Shown here piece after piece: positions 1-12,000 of a stretch of 64,000 nucleotides of DNA. The notes below the pieces were generated by a model. The model was not told the DNA's origin. It ran no database searches and saw nothing but the letters and a program-made list of their open reading frames with translations. The stretch is from Ceratorhiza oryzae-sativae (Eukaryota; Basidiomycota; Agaricomycetes; Cantharellales; Ceratobasidiaceae): assembly GCA_030998015.1 (NCBI GenBank), contig JARWMV010000030.1, positions 62,001 to 126,000 on the forward strand, read 5' to 3'. Position 1 is the stretch's first letter. Every line of letters starts with the position of its first letter. The translations under genes and the position numbers were made by a program.

Positions 1-1358
1 AGAAACCCAGGTACCCCTTCCTGGGCCAGGGTACCTGGGAGATTTGGCTCTGCCTGCTTCCCTGCCCCTTCCCAGGCCCAGGAAGAGGCCCCCTGGGTTC
101 CCAGTACTTTACAAGCAAAACCTGTGAACACATCCAATCTATTACATATATACATCATTATATGCGCAAAATTCAGCGCTTTCTAGCGATATACAGCAGC
201 ATTCTATAGCCTAAGTATTGATGGCTTCACACTCAGTTCTTTGTTCAGACAAAATACCCCTCAGAATTGACAATGTTCAAAACTCACCACAAATACTTCC
301 TTAGTACCTCATAAAATGTGAAGAATTCCCAGCATCTCAACAGTATATATCATGTCTCCAGAAAAAATCAATTAGTGTACATCACAGCCCAATCTTTATT
401 CAAAAATATTCCCCCTAAGTGCACAACTCCTAGTTCACCCTCAAGCACTGATTTCCGGCCATTTCTATGCATGGGAATGGATTCCCAGTGCCTGAGAACC
501 CCTATATACACTGGTGTCTACTCCATACATGTCCTGCATTGGTGTGAACTAACTGCTGGGTAGGGGGGACTTTGCAATTCCTCAGCTGAAACAGTGTCCT
601 CACACAAGTTTGAACATTCTAGCAGGTTAGCACACACCTCCAGCCCTCCAGATGGGGTTTTTTGAGGTCTCTGAACTCATTGGAGCACTCAGAGAAACTC
701 CTGGAGCAATGGCTAAGGCTGTAGGCAATGATTTTGCTTATTTTACTCACTCAGGGGGGTTTCCCCTTGTATTTCACCCATTAATGCTACTCTTGATGAG
801 CTGCTTTTTTGTATATGGTATATTATAGGTACTGCGCATCTACTGCGCACAGGGGACAGACATTTTCATGGCTGGATTCACTAGTGGATTTTGGTCTGAT
901 CAAGGGTAAGCGCCCCCTATATCGCTTATATCTCTGCAGATACTGAGGCTAAGGCTTTGAGAGTATGTCCATTCAATTCAGCTCACTGAGGCGCATCGAA
1001 CGGTATATATATGTGTAGGAATATGTAGGAATTTGAAGGAGGCATGAGCAGCACTTTCCCCTGAACATTTCTGAGCACTATTTTGATTGTGATCTTGGTA
1101 TAAATTGTAGCTATATGAATGATATATATATCGCTGGAATGCGATAGATTTTGCGCATTTAATGAGCTCTTAACTATGAGAATCCAAGCAGGTTGAATGT
1201 TTGACCATATGCATGCCTTCCCCCTTCCCCCAGAATACTCCCCTGCCCTGGGAACCTGCCAGGTACCCACTGCCCTGGATGTCTAGAAGGCTCTTCCCTC
1301 TTCCCTGCCCCTTCTGGGACTGCAGGAAGGGAGGGAAGCAGGCAGGGAATGCTCTGGG
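1..1358. other. Repeat-block sequence without a supported gene
   Basis: I see no coding region here. The first 110 bases and positions 1215-1350 are GC-rich but contain almost no CG dinucleotide, and both carry variants of the same words (ggtacctggga, ccctgccccttccc). This suggests two copies of a decayed repeat. The open frames in this stretch are short and have no recognisable motif. Confidence 0.5.
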
Positions 1359-1760
1359 TTACCTGGGTGTGGGGACTGGGGTGACATCTCTAATCATTGG
1401 CCACCAGTACCATTGTCTTATATACAATACTGTTTTCTTGGACCCCATGTGTCCAATTGCTGAATGTCCAAGATCAATAATTATCTCAGGCACCCTCCTC
1501 CTCCTATAGAGGACATCTGGGATGCATATTGCATTCCATGGCCTATATAATAATAGGTCTCCCCACCATTCAATGTTGGGGTGCACCTTAGTGTCAGTCA
1601 ATATACAACCAAAGAACTTGTCTTTGGCAATGTTATCTTTGATAACATTGATAATGTCTTCAGTATTTACCAATACTGCAAGATCTTTCCTCTCTGGTAG
1701 TGTAGAGAGCTTGTTGGATCACATAGACCTGCAATCTTCATCTGTTTCCTCTCCTACCAA
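1359..1760 (-). pseudogene. Ty3/gypsy pol fragment (RNase H end to integrase zinc-binding domain)
   Basis: The minus-strand frame contains a short run resembling the end of a gypsy RNase H region, then a linker, then a histidine-rich block (LGHSAIGHMGSKKT...WYWWPM) that matches the first half of the H2C2 integrase zinc-binding domain. The rest of the integrase is absent: after about position 1380 the frame runs into unrelated GC-rich sequence. A TGA lies in frame near the start of the readable part. The fragment ends 40 bases from a gypsy-type LTR at 1800, but that LTR is in the opposite orientation, so the two need not belong together. Identification rests on the zinc-finger spacing only. 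Confidence 0.55.
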
Positions 1761-1799
1761 TGGTAGAGGAATTATTATCCCTCAATTACCTTTTGAGCA

Positions 1800-2327
1800 T
1801 GTCATGGCCTAGACCATGATGTGGATTTATTATACTTTTTCTATATTTTATACATCTCTCTTTTTCATATTTTTGAACAAGTCCTGTTTAATCAGATATA
1901 TGCATAGAATTACTTACATGATCACATGACCTTGTTGTTGTTTATGTCTTGTTTGTACCTTCTGGAATATTCTGTTATGTGGCACCATTCTTACATTGTA
2001 CAATAGCTGTCTCACACCATCTGTATTTGATATAGTTACTCATATGAATATATAAAGGGAGAGTCTGATAGCCTTAAGCCTCAGAACTCAACCTCCTGTT
2101 GTATTCCCTCTACTACCTGTGTGACCACAAGTCATATAGTGCTGCCCAGTCCTCTTTAGGACATAAGCCTTCACTTTAAGTCACTCCTACCCACATCTTA
2201 TTGCATACCCCTCCTTTGTTGCATGTCTACCCCTTGACATTGTGACTTAGTCCTCTGGTGCTGCCGCCCATAGGACTCTCCTTGCCCCTTAGGCGTTTGA
2301 GTTATCTCTCAGGTTGTAGCTCTGACA
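1800..2327 (+). repeat. Gypsy-type LTR, family 1, copy 1
   Basis: This 528 bp sequence begins TGTCATGGCCTAGACC and ends TTGTAGCTCTGACA, giving TG...CA ends. It is closely similar along its whole length to the 3' LTR of the chromovirus at 12535-13054 and more distantly similar to copies at 13777 and 53051. A TATA-like stretch (gaatatataaa) lies near 2047. The flanking 5-mers (gagca and ttagg) do not match, so no target-site duplication is visible. It may be the 5' LTR of the chromovirus, separated from gag by the DDE transposon at 2822-7430, or an independent solo LTR. Confidence 0.8.
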
Positions 2328-2821
2328 TTAGGTCAAGTTCTTCCTTATCACTCAGGATTGAGACATACCCCTGTACTAGCCTACTGTGAAACAGTGAAAG
2401 GCTTGGACCACATAATAATCAAAAGCAGAAAGAGACTATCCAGTAACAGGTGTCTACAAGGCAGATGGTACCTATCACCCAACCCTAGGACTCTTGTCCA
2501 TCACTGCATGTGTTGCAGACAGCAAAACACCCACTTGCAAAGAAAACACTCTATATCACACCTGCCAACAGCTTGTTGATTAGCAGTAGTTATTGTCCAA
2601 TGCTAGGTGTCAGAGCAGCCACAGTGTTTGAGAGTGAAAATCCTGGCTTCAAGAGCACCTACAATATATATCCATCCCATTTCCCTTTTTAGCTACTGTA
2701 TGTGCAAGTGACTAGGCACTGCTTATGTAATCTTATGTAATCATGTCCACACAAGACGGTTAGTGCTTGGAGGCCCAGGACCTTAGACAGTTGCATCATT
2801 GAACATCTGCCTCATCCCAAC
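2328..2821. other. Repeat-block sequence between LTR and DDE transposase
   Basis: No gene, tRNA-like primer-binding site or terminal inverted repeat could be recognised. The left end of the DDE transposon should lie here, but I could not fix it. Confidence 0.4.
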
Positions 2822-3001
2822 ATGGAAATTCTTCTCAGCAATCTTGATTATCTGAAAACTCTATTCCTAAATCTCCCTGAATCTCTTCCTCTTAACCCAC
2901 TTGAATCTAATCTTAATTTTGAGCTTGACGCAACCATTGTTGAGGAAGAGGGGTGGGGAGTTGAGCTCAATCATCATATGGAGGTAGCATGGCAGTCCTG
3001 G

Positions 3002-4314
3002 TGTTACAGGTCAGGGTACACTTAAATATCTAGAGCTTAAGCAAATGTAGATATGTTAGTATACACTAATCATACTCAATACTTCTTAGACTAGAGTAAG
3101 AAGGCTCAAAGTAGTTGCAATGCAATCAAGTAACACTCAAGGTAGTCTTAATCTTTCACAGTGTAAACTGACTAATTTATAGGTACAAAGAGCAATACTA
3201 CTATGGTCAGGTTCCCTTAGATATCTTAAATGTAGTTCAGCCCTAGTTGCTTGGACTAACTGATACTAATCTTAATACTAGACTTAAGCAATAGCTTATA
3301 GGATAGATGGTGGGCTGCCTAATGTGTGTACTTCCTCAGCTACAGGTACTTAGATTTCCTCTAATAGCTGGTACTTAATGTCACACTCAATCAGGCAATA
3401 TTGTATCCTTATATATCTCTGTATATAAGATACAATGAATCAGACAGTATATAACTAATATGGTACTTTATTCCTCAGTACTAGTTATATAAGGAATCAC
3501 ACACAGACAAGAGAAATAGAAAGAGAAAAGGAAACCAATAACCAGTCTGGGTTGAGTAGAGGAGTGAAGGAGGGTGGTCTGGAAGGACCTCAGAGGAGGT
3601 CCTTTTATACCCTGAGGAGGGCAATCCAGAGCCAAATAGATGCATGCATGCCAGTGCAATCATCAAAAGAGGGTCCTGCTATACTTGGGGTACACCCTAG
3701 CCCAGTATAGGATAAGAGAGTAAAGACAGGGTGTGGATCAAAGGCATTGATGCATCTGAGACCTGCTATTGGCTTGTAGATCATATTATCATAGTATATA
3801 CATGTAATGAACAGAGGCTACATCTCAGTGAGTCATAAAGTGAGTCAGAGAAGCTTCTGGATCAATTTGGGAAGCTCTCCTGACTCACTGGAGTCATTAG
3901 ATCTTGATTGATGGTCCAGTAAGATTCTAATGATCTTCGGGCCATTCCGGCGCGAGGATCCGGTGGATCGCGACGATCTTCGGGCAGCGGATATCGCCGA
4001 AGATTAGCTATCGATAGAGCACAAGATCGCTTTGATAGCGTAAGCGGTTGCCGAGATATGAGCGGTGCAATGTTGTAATCAATATCTCCTGATAAGAGGA
4101 AATATTGCAACCTCTGTATCTCTCTGAGATCTTATTGTAAAATCTTAATAAAATATGCGTTGGAGAGCGGGAAATGTGTACTATTTAATGGAACGGAAAA
4201 TAGTACAATTCAGAGCGCATACAAATTCAAGTATTTCACAATTTAATTACAGAGGCATTGCTTGAGGTTGACAGAGCAGACTAAAATAATAGAAAATGTT
4301 AGTGATCCATAACA
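3002..4314 (+). repeat. 1.3 kb LTR-like element, copy A, with CCTGG target duplication
   Basis: The element begins TGTTACAGGTCAGGG and ends GTGATCCATAACA. Its ends form an imperfect inverted repeat of about 12 bases, including perfect TGTTA/TAACA. The 5-mer CCTGG occurs at 2997-3001 and again at 4315-4319, a direct target-site duplication, so this is a complete insertion. Four related copies lie at 42631, 47421, 48844 and 50821. TG...CA ends plus a 5 bp duplication point to a solo LTR, but no internal coding region of the parent element is in the window. The segment 3930-4080 is CpG-rich and holds a minus-strand 82-codon frame (3862-4110) also open in copies B and D. A minus-strand TATAAAAG lies near 3605. 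Confidence 0.85.
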
Positions 4315-4872
4315 CCTGGAAAGGCCTGATTCAGATTAGAGAGCAAGGGAGGAGACTCTTAGACTGCATTGCTTTGCTTTATGAAGCCCTTAGTTGACTT
4401 CCATGCCAGGAGCAAGAACTCTGGGTGGGTGGGTGGACTGAAAAGCTCACCCAGGCTGCACATGATGCAGGCACATGGATCCCAAGGTATTTTTGATTTT
4501 GCACTATCACATATAAAAGCTTACAACTACAAATTGTTAGCCTACCATCTTATATTGACATCTCTGATGGTTCAGATGCCAAGTCAACAAGTCCCCCAAC
4601 AACACATAGTAGCTCCATTGAGGTGGTGATATCTGGTGTTTCTGCCAATCCAAAGCCAAAATTTCATCAGACAAAGCTCACATTTGAGAAAGTGGATCAA
4701 GAAACATACCAAGAGCAGTGTGCACAACAGTCACTTCAGATGCAAGCCCATGATTGAGCAATTGAGGCAGCAGAGACCATGTGGAAAGAAAGAAAGACTC
4801 AGGAATGCAAGGTCAAGGGCAAACTCCAGAAGCAGGAAGAGCATGCAGTGGTTGTAGGAAATGAGATTGAGG

Positions 4873-5005
4873 TAAGGATGTGATGCTGATATTCTGGCAT
4901 TCTGGCATCAAGGGTAACTCAATTGCATCAGCTTATAAATAAGTGCTTCTACAATTCAGTTACCCTTGATGCCAGAATGCCAGAATATCAGCATCACATC
5001 CTTCA
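4873..5005. repeat. Foldback MITE with 46 bp perfect arms and ATTGAGG duplication
   Basis: Positions 4874-4919 and 4958-5003 are perfect reverse complements (46 bases) separated by a 38-base loop. The 7-mer ATTGAGG occurs immediately outside on both sides (4866-4872 and 5006-5012), as expected for a transposon insertion. It lies at a probable exon/intron junction of the DDE transposase. GTAAGG at 4872 is a good splice donor, and the right-hand duplication ends in AG. Confidence 0.8.
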
Positions 5006-7430
5006 ATTGAGGCAGGGCGCCAAGATGCAGCAGGTAAAATACTCAAGCAAACCAGAGAAGTGAGTTAATTTAAGCATTCTGAAGAAGTGTACTCACATTT
5101 GGGCAGGGCGCACCCTCCAAGCAAATTGACAACAATATTGATGCTGCAAGAAAGAAGCTGTTATGGACAACACTGACAAATAAAAACCCTTCAAAACTAA
5201 CAAGTGAAGAGTCAGTTACACTGCCAAAACAAACATGCTGGCAGGCCCTGGGGTATTGGCTTCATATCCTGGCAGCAGTCAAGAAGTTGGGTGGTATGGA
5301 GAATGCTTGCCAGCACCCCTCAGAAGTTATCAAGGAGCTCCAGAAAACTCACCAGGCAACAGGCTTATTTGATGGGCTTCATAACAGTGTCCTACAGCAA
5401 TGGTTTGATGTCAATAGTGAGGGCAAAGCTTGCTGGAACAAATCAGTAATTATTGCTGTGGCATGGGAGTGTCATGCTGGTGGAATTGGTCAATTGATGA
5501 AACTGGTTAGATTGTTTGCTTATAGGATGATTTATCACTTACTAGGCATTTAGGCATCATATCCACTTGTTCTGGAAGGGTTTACAATGCAGGCGCAATC
5601 AGTCCGACTCACTGGGGTGCCAATGTCAACTCCAATGGCTCAAGCTATGTTAGTTGGGCACATTCAGCTACACGCCCCTCACCTTGATGGGATGAAGTTC
5701 TCAGACTGGTGGCTGCATTCACTCATGCATGGCCAACTAGACTGGTCATATCATTCAGCAACAAAAGCTTCTTGGAAATGACCTGCAGACTGGGAGAATC
5801 AGTGTTTATTAGCCTTCCTCTGCATTTCACATACAGTTGTATGGTGCTCCATCTGAAGTCCCTGCCTCATTGTAAACACTGACCAAATTGGCATCACCCT
5901 TTTCCCAATTGGGAACAAAACCTGGGAGCAGTGGGGTTCCTGCCAGGTCAACAGTATGTGTCATGAGGAAAAGTGACAGGTAAGCTGAAGTTACTCAGTT
6001 GCTAATTTGAGCTAAAATCAAAATTATCAGTACAATCTTGTAGTGGCATCAAGCTGCAGAGGAGACATACTTCCATTCCAATCAGTATGGGGGGGTTCAA
6101 CCAAAAACAGCCTGCTGAGCCCAACAGCAGCTTGTCAAGACAAGGCCAATGAGCATGGTTTTACATACACCCATGGTGACACTCAGCATTGGAGCTTGTT
6201 ACAAACTACAAAAGAGGTGAGTGTGAAGAATTGTAACTTGGATGAAGAGCCTCTAACATACCATTTATAGTGGGTTGTCAGCACTCTGGTCCCATACTTG
6301 AAGAAGGTTCAAGAGGAAGAGGGCCTAACGCCTGGAGCACAAGCTATCCTGTACATCAATTGTTGGCCAATTCATGTCTCAAAATCAACCCCTGACAGCT
6401 TCTTACCTTGGATGGCCAGAGAGTACCCCAAAATTCAAGTTCTTTATGTCCCTGCTGGATGTAAGCTTAGAATAACACCTAGGCTATGGCTGTATTGCTC
6501 ACCCATTGACCATTACAGGCACTGGTGAGTTCCAACCTGCTGACACACTTTTACAACATGTAGTCAAGCACATTGTCAAGCAAGCTGCTCTTGACATTTT
6601 TGCAGGGTGGTCCATGCAGCTTCTAAAGAACAGCATCAAACCTGAGAATGTATCATTACTGAACAACTTACTGACACTTTGAAATGCATTGGTTGCCTGG
6701 ACACTTGAAGCATTTCTATACCTAAAAAGTCATCCTGAAATCATCTTGAAGTCCTGGGAGAAGTGTCAAACAGGGGAATGGAATCTTTCGTGGCCAAAAC
6801 TTACCTGCCATGAGGCAACAGAACTCTTCTTCTCAACAGCTGCCTTGAATGTGGTGTTCTGTGATGAAGTGGCAATCCACAAACCAATCATCCCACACTT
6901 GGCCCCTGAGCTCTTGGCCAAGGAGTTGAATAACCTGAACATGTGCAATTTGGAGGGCATTAGTGATGACACATCCCTGTTGGCAGACAAAATTTTTGGA
7001 GCACTTACTGGTAAGAAGGGAGAGGCAGTGCTGGTTGAGGCCACAGGCACGTTACTATGCACAGGCAACAAAGGAGACATTGAAATTGTCAACACTGGAG
7101 TGTTAGAAAACAAATCAAACAGAGCTGGTCAGTGCTAAATTGATCAAATGGGGGTGGTATACTTACTAAAACATCCTGTTGCTTAAAATAACAGTCTCAG
7201 TGCCACCAACCTTTGTTACCAACATTGTGGTCCTGGGCAGTACAAACCCAGCAGCACTTGAAGACCTCACAGCTGCCTGCACTGTGAAACCATTGGCCAA
7301 GGCTGCTGGTAAGCAAAAACATAAACCAAAGGGCTTACCTGAAGAAGAGGGGTCGAATGGACTCACAGGAGAGGGAGTGGAAGACAATCCTCCAGCCAAA
7401 CAGACTCATCAGCGAGTGGCTAACAAGTAG

Positions 7431-7683
7431 TTTGGGTTGGTTTAAAGCACAGAGGAAGTGAAGGATCTTGTAATAGATGACTTGGCGGTAGCAGACAGTG
7501 GTGGAGACAACAGAATTAGGTCTTTAGTTTGTTTCTATTTATATTACGTAATATATACTCCTATAATTTGATTTATCTGGGTCTATGCACTGGAGGGTGG
7601 TGGACAACAGACAAAATACAAAATAGGCACTGTGCTGGGGGTCTTTGGACTGCAGACAGCACTTGGTCACTTGTGTGTACAGT
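7431..7683 (+). other. Presumed chromovirus leader region
   Basis: Noncoding sequence between the end of the DDE remnant and the gag start at 7684. No LTR end or convincing primer-binding site is visible, so the 5' LTR is not directly attached to gag here. Confidence 0.4.
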
Positions 7684-9000
7684 ATGTCCACACCAAACCC
7701 TGCTCCCACCTGGATTCAGTTTGATGCCACCCAGATTCAAGTACCCACTGATCCAGCTGATCTAATAGCATTTACCCACACAATCAAAGACATGCTGATT
7801 GCTATAAATAACAATCTTGTGGTATTCATCAATCAACAGTCAGCTGAACTATCCACCATCAATACCACCCTCCAGAACCATGACACTGGCATATCAAACC
7901 TTGAAACAAACATAGTTGCACTCCAAGCTGCTGTACAAGCACCTGGAACAAGTACCTCCATCACATGTACTTGAGCACCAAAGTTATCTGCACCTGCCAA
8001 GTTTGATGGTTTGGATAAAAATAAGGCAGTATCCTTCAGGGTTGTGGTGGCCCATTATCTGTGGACTTCTTATCCTTCTGTGACTGCTGATGAGCAGATT
8101 GCTTACATTATCTCTTGCCTGGATGGTAAAGCCCATGAGTGGCTCAAACCTTATATGGAAGGCAACATTATAAATGGCAATCCAGTAACTTGGCTCCATA
8201 ATGTCAACAATTTCTGGACCCAATTTAACACTTGCTGGAATGTCACAAACAAGACCAAAAATTTCAGGGTGAAATTCAAATTGCTCAAACAAAAGAATTC
8301 AGTCCAAGAGTATTTCAAGGACTTCCAGACATATTCCCAGGGTCTCAGCTACAATGACACTTCTCTTTGCAATCGTTTCTACAATGGTCTTTTGGTCAAA
8401 ATCAAGGAATTCCTTGTGGCCCAAGATTATGACCACATGGCTGCCAATGTCACTTTGCAATCTCTTGCAGACAAGGCACTTAGAATTGATCAGCGTATTG
8501 AGTCATTCCAGGCCCAAAACCCATCCTCCAAATCCACTTCCTCTTCTAATGTGGCTAGCACCTCCACCAAAGCTTCCACCTCTATGTCAGCAGCTCCTCC
8601 CAAAGGCCCAGCCAGGGAAAAGATGTCTGTTGGGGAAAAGGTGTATACACTTGGTCCAGATGGTAAGGCTCACAAAGGAACAATTTTGGCTATAAACCAC
8701 AACACTAAAGGGCAGTTGATTCCCATGATCAAATGGAATGACAGATCTTCCAAAGAAACTACATTTAAACATATCCAAAAAGATTCACATTTGATTGTTG
8801 TTGCTCCCTTGGCTCCTGCCCTGGCTAAAGGTTCTGGTCCTGGACCTATGGACTTAGATTCAGCTGGAAAAGGAAAAAAGCCAATTATATGTAGTACTTG
8901 TGGTGTTCATGGCCACTATTCCAGCACTTGTCCCTCAAAACCCTATTCTGGGCAAGCTGCTTCCCTTTCTGGTGATGAGCCAGAAAATGAGGACCCTTGA
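7684..9000 (+). pseudogene. gag: Ty3/gypsy chromovirus gag, one nonsense codon
   Basis: Gag forms the virus-like particle of the retrotransposon. The ATG at 7684 opens a frame of about 438 codons ending at TGA 8998-9000. A coiled-coil-like N-terminal part comes first, then the retrotransposon gag core (8011-8500, with LDGKAHEWLKPY and a ...FRVKFKLLKQ... block), a Ser/Thr/Ala-rich linker, and a CCHC zinc knuckle at 8890-8931 (C-x2-C-x4-H-x4-C). A single TGA at 7972-7974 interrupts the frame without shifting it. CGA (Arg) is the likely ancestral codon. Pol follows in another frame from 8997, so the pol protein was probably made by frameshift or reinitiation. Confidence 0.85.
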
Positions 9001-12000
9001 ACACTGAGGGAGCAAGTGTGTCAAGGGAATTGAATACAGACTTTGAGATTTATGCTATAGATAATGTGTCCCCTTTAAATATATATTTTGTTGCATCTCA
9101 AGCCCTGTCTGCTCCAGAAAACAAAAGTATCAACTGTATGCAAACCATGCATGGTTGGGCAATGATAGACTCAGGTGCATCTTCATGTTTTATACATCTG
9201 CACCTAGTCAAACAATACTGAATACCTACTCAAAAAAAGAAAAACCCAAAAAATTAAAGGTTATTGATGGTCACGAAATTAGTTCTGGACTAGTAGATAC
9301 AGAATGCATATTTAATTTAGAAATAGGTAGTCATAAAGAACAATTGGTTTGTAATGTAGCAGACATAGGTAGACATACTTTAGTACTAGGAATATCATGG
9401 CTCAAGTTACATAATCCAAACATTGACTGGCCTAATAAACATGTTACTTTTTATTCAAACTTTTGTATAAAAAATTGCATTCCTGCTTCTAATGTAGTTC
9501 TTGGCAATGTTGGTGGTGTTTTTGATCCATTTGACAAAAACCTAGGAGGTGTTGAGGCTTACCAACCTCTTGAAGGCATCCCTAGGGACCCTGGAGGTGT
9601 CATGGTGTCAAAACCACTTAAAGGCATCCCAGAGGAACTCCAAGACTATGCAGACATATTTTCTGAGGACAAAGTGATGGAGTTCCCTCCTCACCATCCA
9701 TATGACCTTGAGATAGTCCTCAAGGATCAAAATGCACCAGTAAAAGGACCAGTATACCCCCTTCACCCTTTGGATGAAGAATTAAGGAGAATACTCAAAG
9801 AGCAGTTGGATAAAGGGTTGATCAGGCCCTCCAAATCACGATACAGCTCTCCAGTCATCTTTGTTCCAAAAAAGAATGGCAAAAGAAGGATGTGTGTTGA
9901 TTATTGTTTGCTTAATTCCAACACAGTACAAAATGCATATCCCATACCTCTCATTTCCACCTTGGTAGAGAAATTGAGAGGAGCACATGTATTCACAACT
10001 CTGGACCTTAAATCTGGCTATAATCTGGTCAGAATTAAAGAAGGAGATGAATGGAAAACAGCATTTAAAACAAAATACAGTCTATTCAAATACTTGGTCA
10101 TGCCTTTTGGTCTTTGTAATGCTCCAGCTGCATTCCAGAACTTCATGAACAAGATCTTCAGGGATCTACTAGATGTGTCAGTTATAGTATACCTTGACAA
10201 CATACTTATATTTTCCAAACACCCTGAGGATCACATGAAGCACATTCAGGAGGTGTTATCCTGACTTAGGAAACACCAGCTATATTGCAACCTGGAAAAA
10301 TGTGTCTTCAATGCTTCTGAAGTGGAATACCTAGGTGTAATTGCCAACAGCAAAGGAGTCAAAACAGACCCTAAAAAGGTCACAGAAGTGGTTAATTGGG
10401 AAACACCACATACCATAAAGGAAGTGCAGGAAGCACTAGGGTTTTTCAACTACTATCGCTGCTTCATAGAGGACTTTGCAGGATGAGCTTGGCCTATGTA
10501 CCAGCTCTTGCGTAAAGATGTCCCTTGGCAATGGGGTAAGAATGAGGAAGCATCTTTCCAAATTCTGAAAAAAGCGCTAGTCAAATCTCCTGTCTTAATC
10601 CAACCAGATGTCACAAAGGAATTTATACTGGAATGTGATGCACCCAACTTTGCCACTGGAGCTATTCTTAACCAGTATGGCAAAGATGGTAAATTACATC
10701 TAGTAGCCTTCTATTCTAAAACTCTATCACCAGCCAAACAAAACTATGATATACATGATAAAGAGTTACTGGCTATGATATGAGCATTCAAAGAATGGTG
10801 TCACTTGCTTGAAGGATCTGAAATCCCTGTCTTGGTACTCTCAGACCACAAAAATCTAGAGTTCTTCCAGACAAAAAGGGATTTAAACCGGAGACAAGCA
10901 AGGTGGATGGGCTTCCTGGCCAACTACAATTACAGAATCAAGTACAGAAAAGGGGCACAAAACAGAAAAGCTGATATACTATCTCAACAAGAGTCACTTC
11001 AGAGAGAGGCAGCTAAAGAAGGGGGTGAAACCCCACTGCTTATCAGCCCCAAGCTTTTCATTTTGGCAATTCTCACCAACCATTCCCTCAATGATCTAAT
11101 CAGGGATGCATTACCAGATGATAAGACCATATCAAAGATTCTAAAGTCCCTTGAGGAGAACATTCTGGTTAAAGGCTGGCATCTAGAAGATGACTTGTTG
11201 TACTACCATGACCACATATATGTACCAAATGAGTCAGAAATCAGATGAGCAGTCATAGAAAGCTGGCATGACAATCCTGCAGCAGGGCATCCAGGGCATT
11301 TCAGGACACTAGATCTCCTATCTTGAGATTACTATTGGTCCAGAATGAAAAAATCTCTTGTTAATTATATTCAGGCATGCAACTTGTGTATCCGGAACAA
11401 ACATTCAAATCAAGCCCCTCCTGGTCTCCTACAACCCATAGACTTACCAAATAAACCCTGTGAGGAAATCACCTATGACTTGATCACTGGATTACCAATG
11501 TCAGAAGGATATGATGCAATACTCACAGTGGTGGACCAATTATCAAAAATGGTACACTTTATCCCCACACACTCAGGAGCCACTGCAGTAGATGTTGCAA
11601 ATCTATTTGTAAACTTTGTCTGGAAACTACATGGATTACCCTGAAAAACCATATCTGACCAAGGCCCTAACTTCAATGCCAAATTCCTTCGCCAACTGTA
11701 CAAACACCTAAACATTGAACTGCATTACTCTATGGCATACAGACCACAGGTTGATGGGCAAAGCAAAAGACTAAACCAATTTGTCAAAATATATCTTTGT
11801 CACTACATAAATCATAGACAGACAGATTGGGTAGCAGCATTGCCTATGGCAGAATTTGCATATAATAATGGGAAGCACTCAGGATCAAACTACTTGCCAT
11901 TCTTTGCCTGCTATGGTTACAACCCAGATTTCACTGTGGGTAATACCAAAGAAAGCCAGGTACCTGCTGCCGATCAATACACTGAACACCTCAAAGAAAT

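Larger units (their letters stand above)
2822..7430 (+). pseudogene. Decayed DDE-type transposase gene, interrupted by solo LTR A
   Basis: Coding pieces in a consistent order run from a start at 2822, past the inserted LTR A, to about 7430. Removing LTR A plus one CCTGG duplication lets the frame continue directly from W (TGG 2999-3001) into K (4320). The catalytic part is clearest at 6298-6620: an ILYINCWPIHVS block, then FLPWM, then LYVPAGC, a pattern known from DDE-superfamily endonucleases of Agaricomycete DNA transposons. A C-terminal helical part follows at 6689-7138, and a Lys/Pro-rich tail ends near 7430. The gene is dead: in-frame TGA codons occur where Arg is likely (for example after ALS near 4395, after QAHD near 4756 and before NALVAW near 6680), and the frame shifts several times. 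At least two introns are likely (near 4872-5106 and 6240-6290). Which transposon superfamily it belongs to is uncertain, and no terminal inverted repeats were found. Confidence 0.65.

Noticed and set aside
983..1509. Overlapping open frames of about 100 codons on both strands
   Set aside because: Composition follows the GC-rich, CpG-poor repeat; no motif and both strands equally open.
3002..4314. The 1.3 kb element as a DNA transposon because of its terminal inverted repeat
   Set aside because: TG...CA ends and 5 bp duplications fit an LTR better; the inverted repeat is only about 12 imperfect bases. Not fully excluded.
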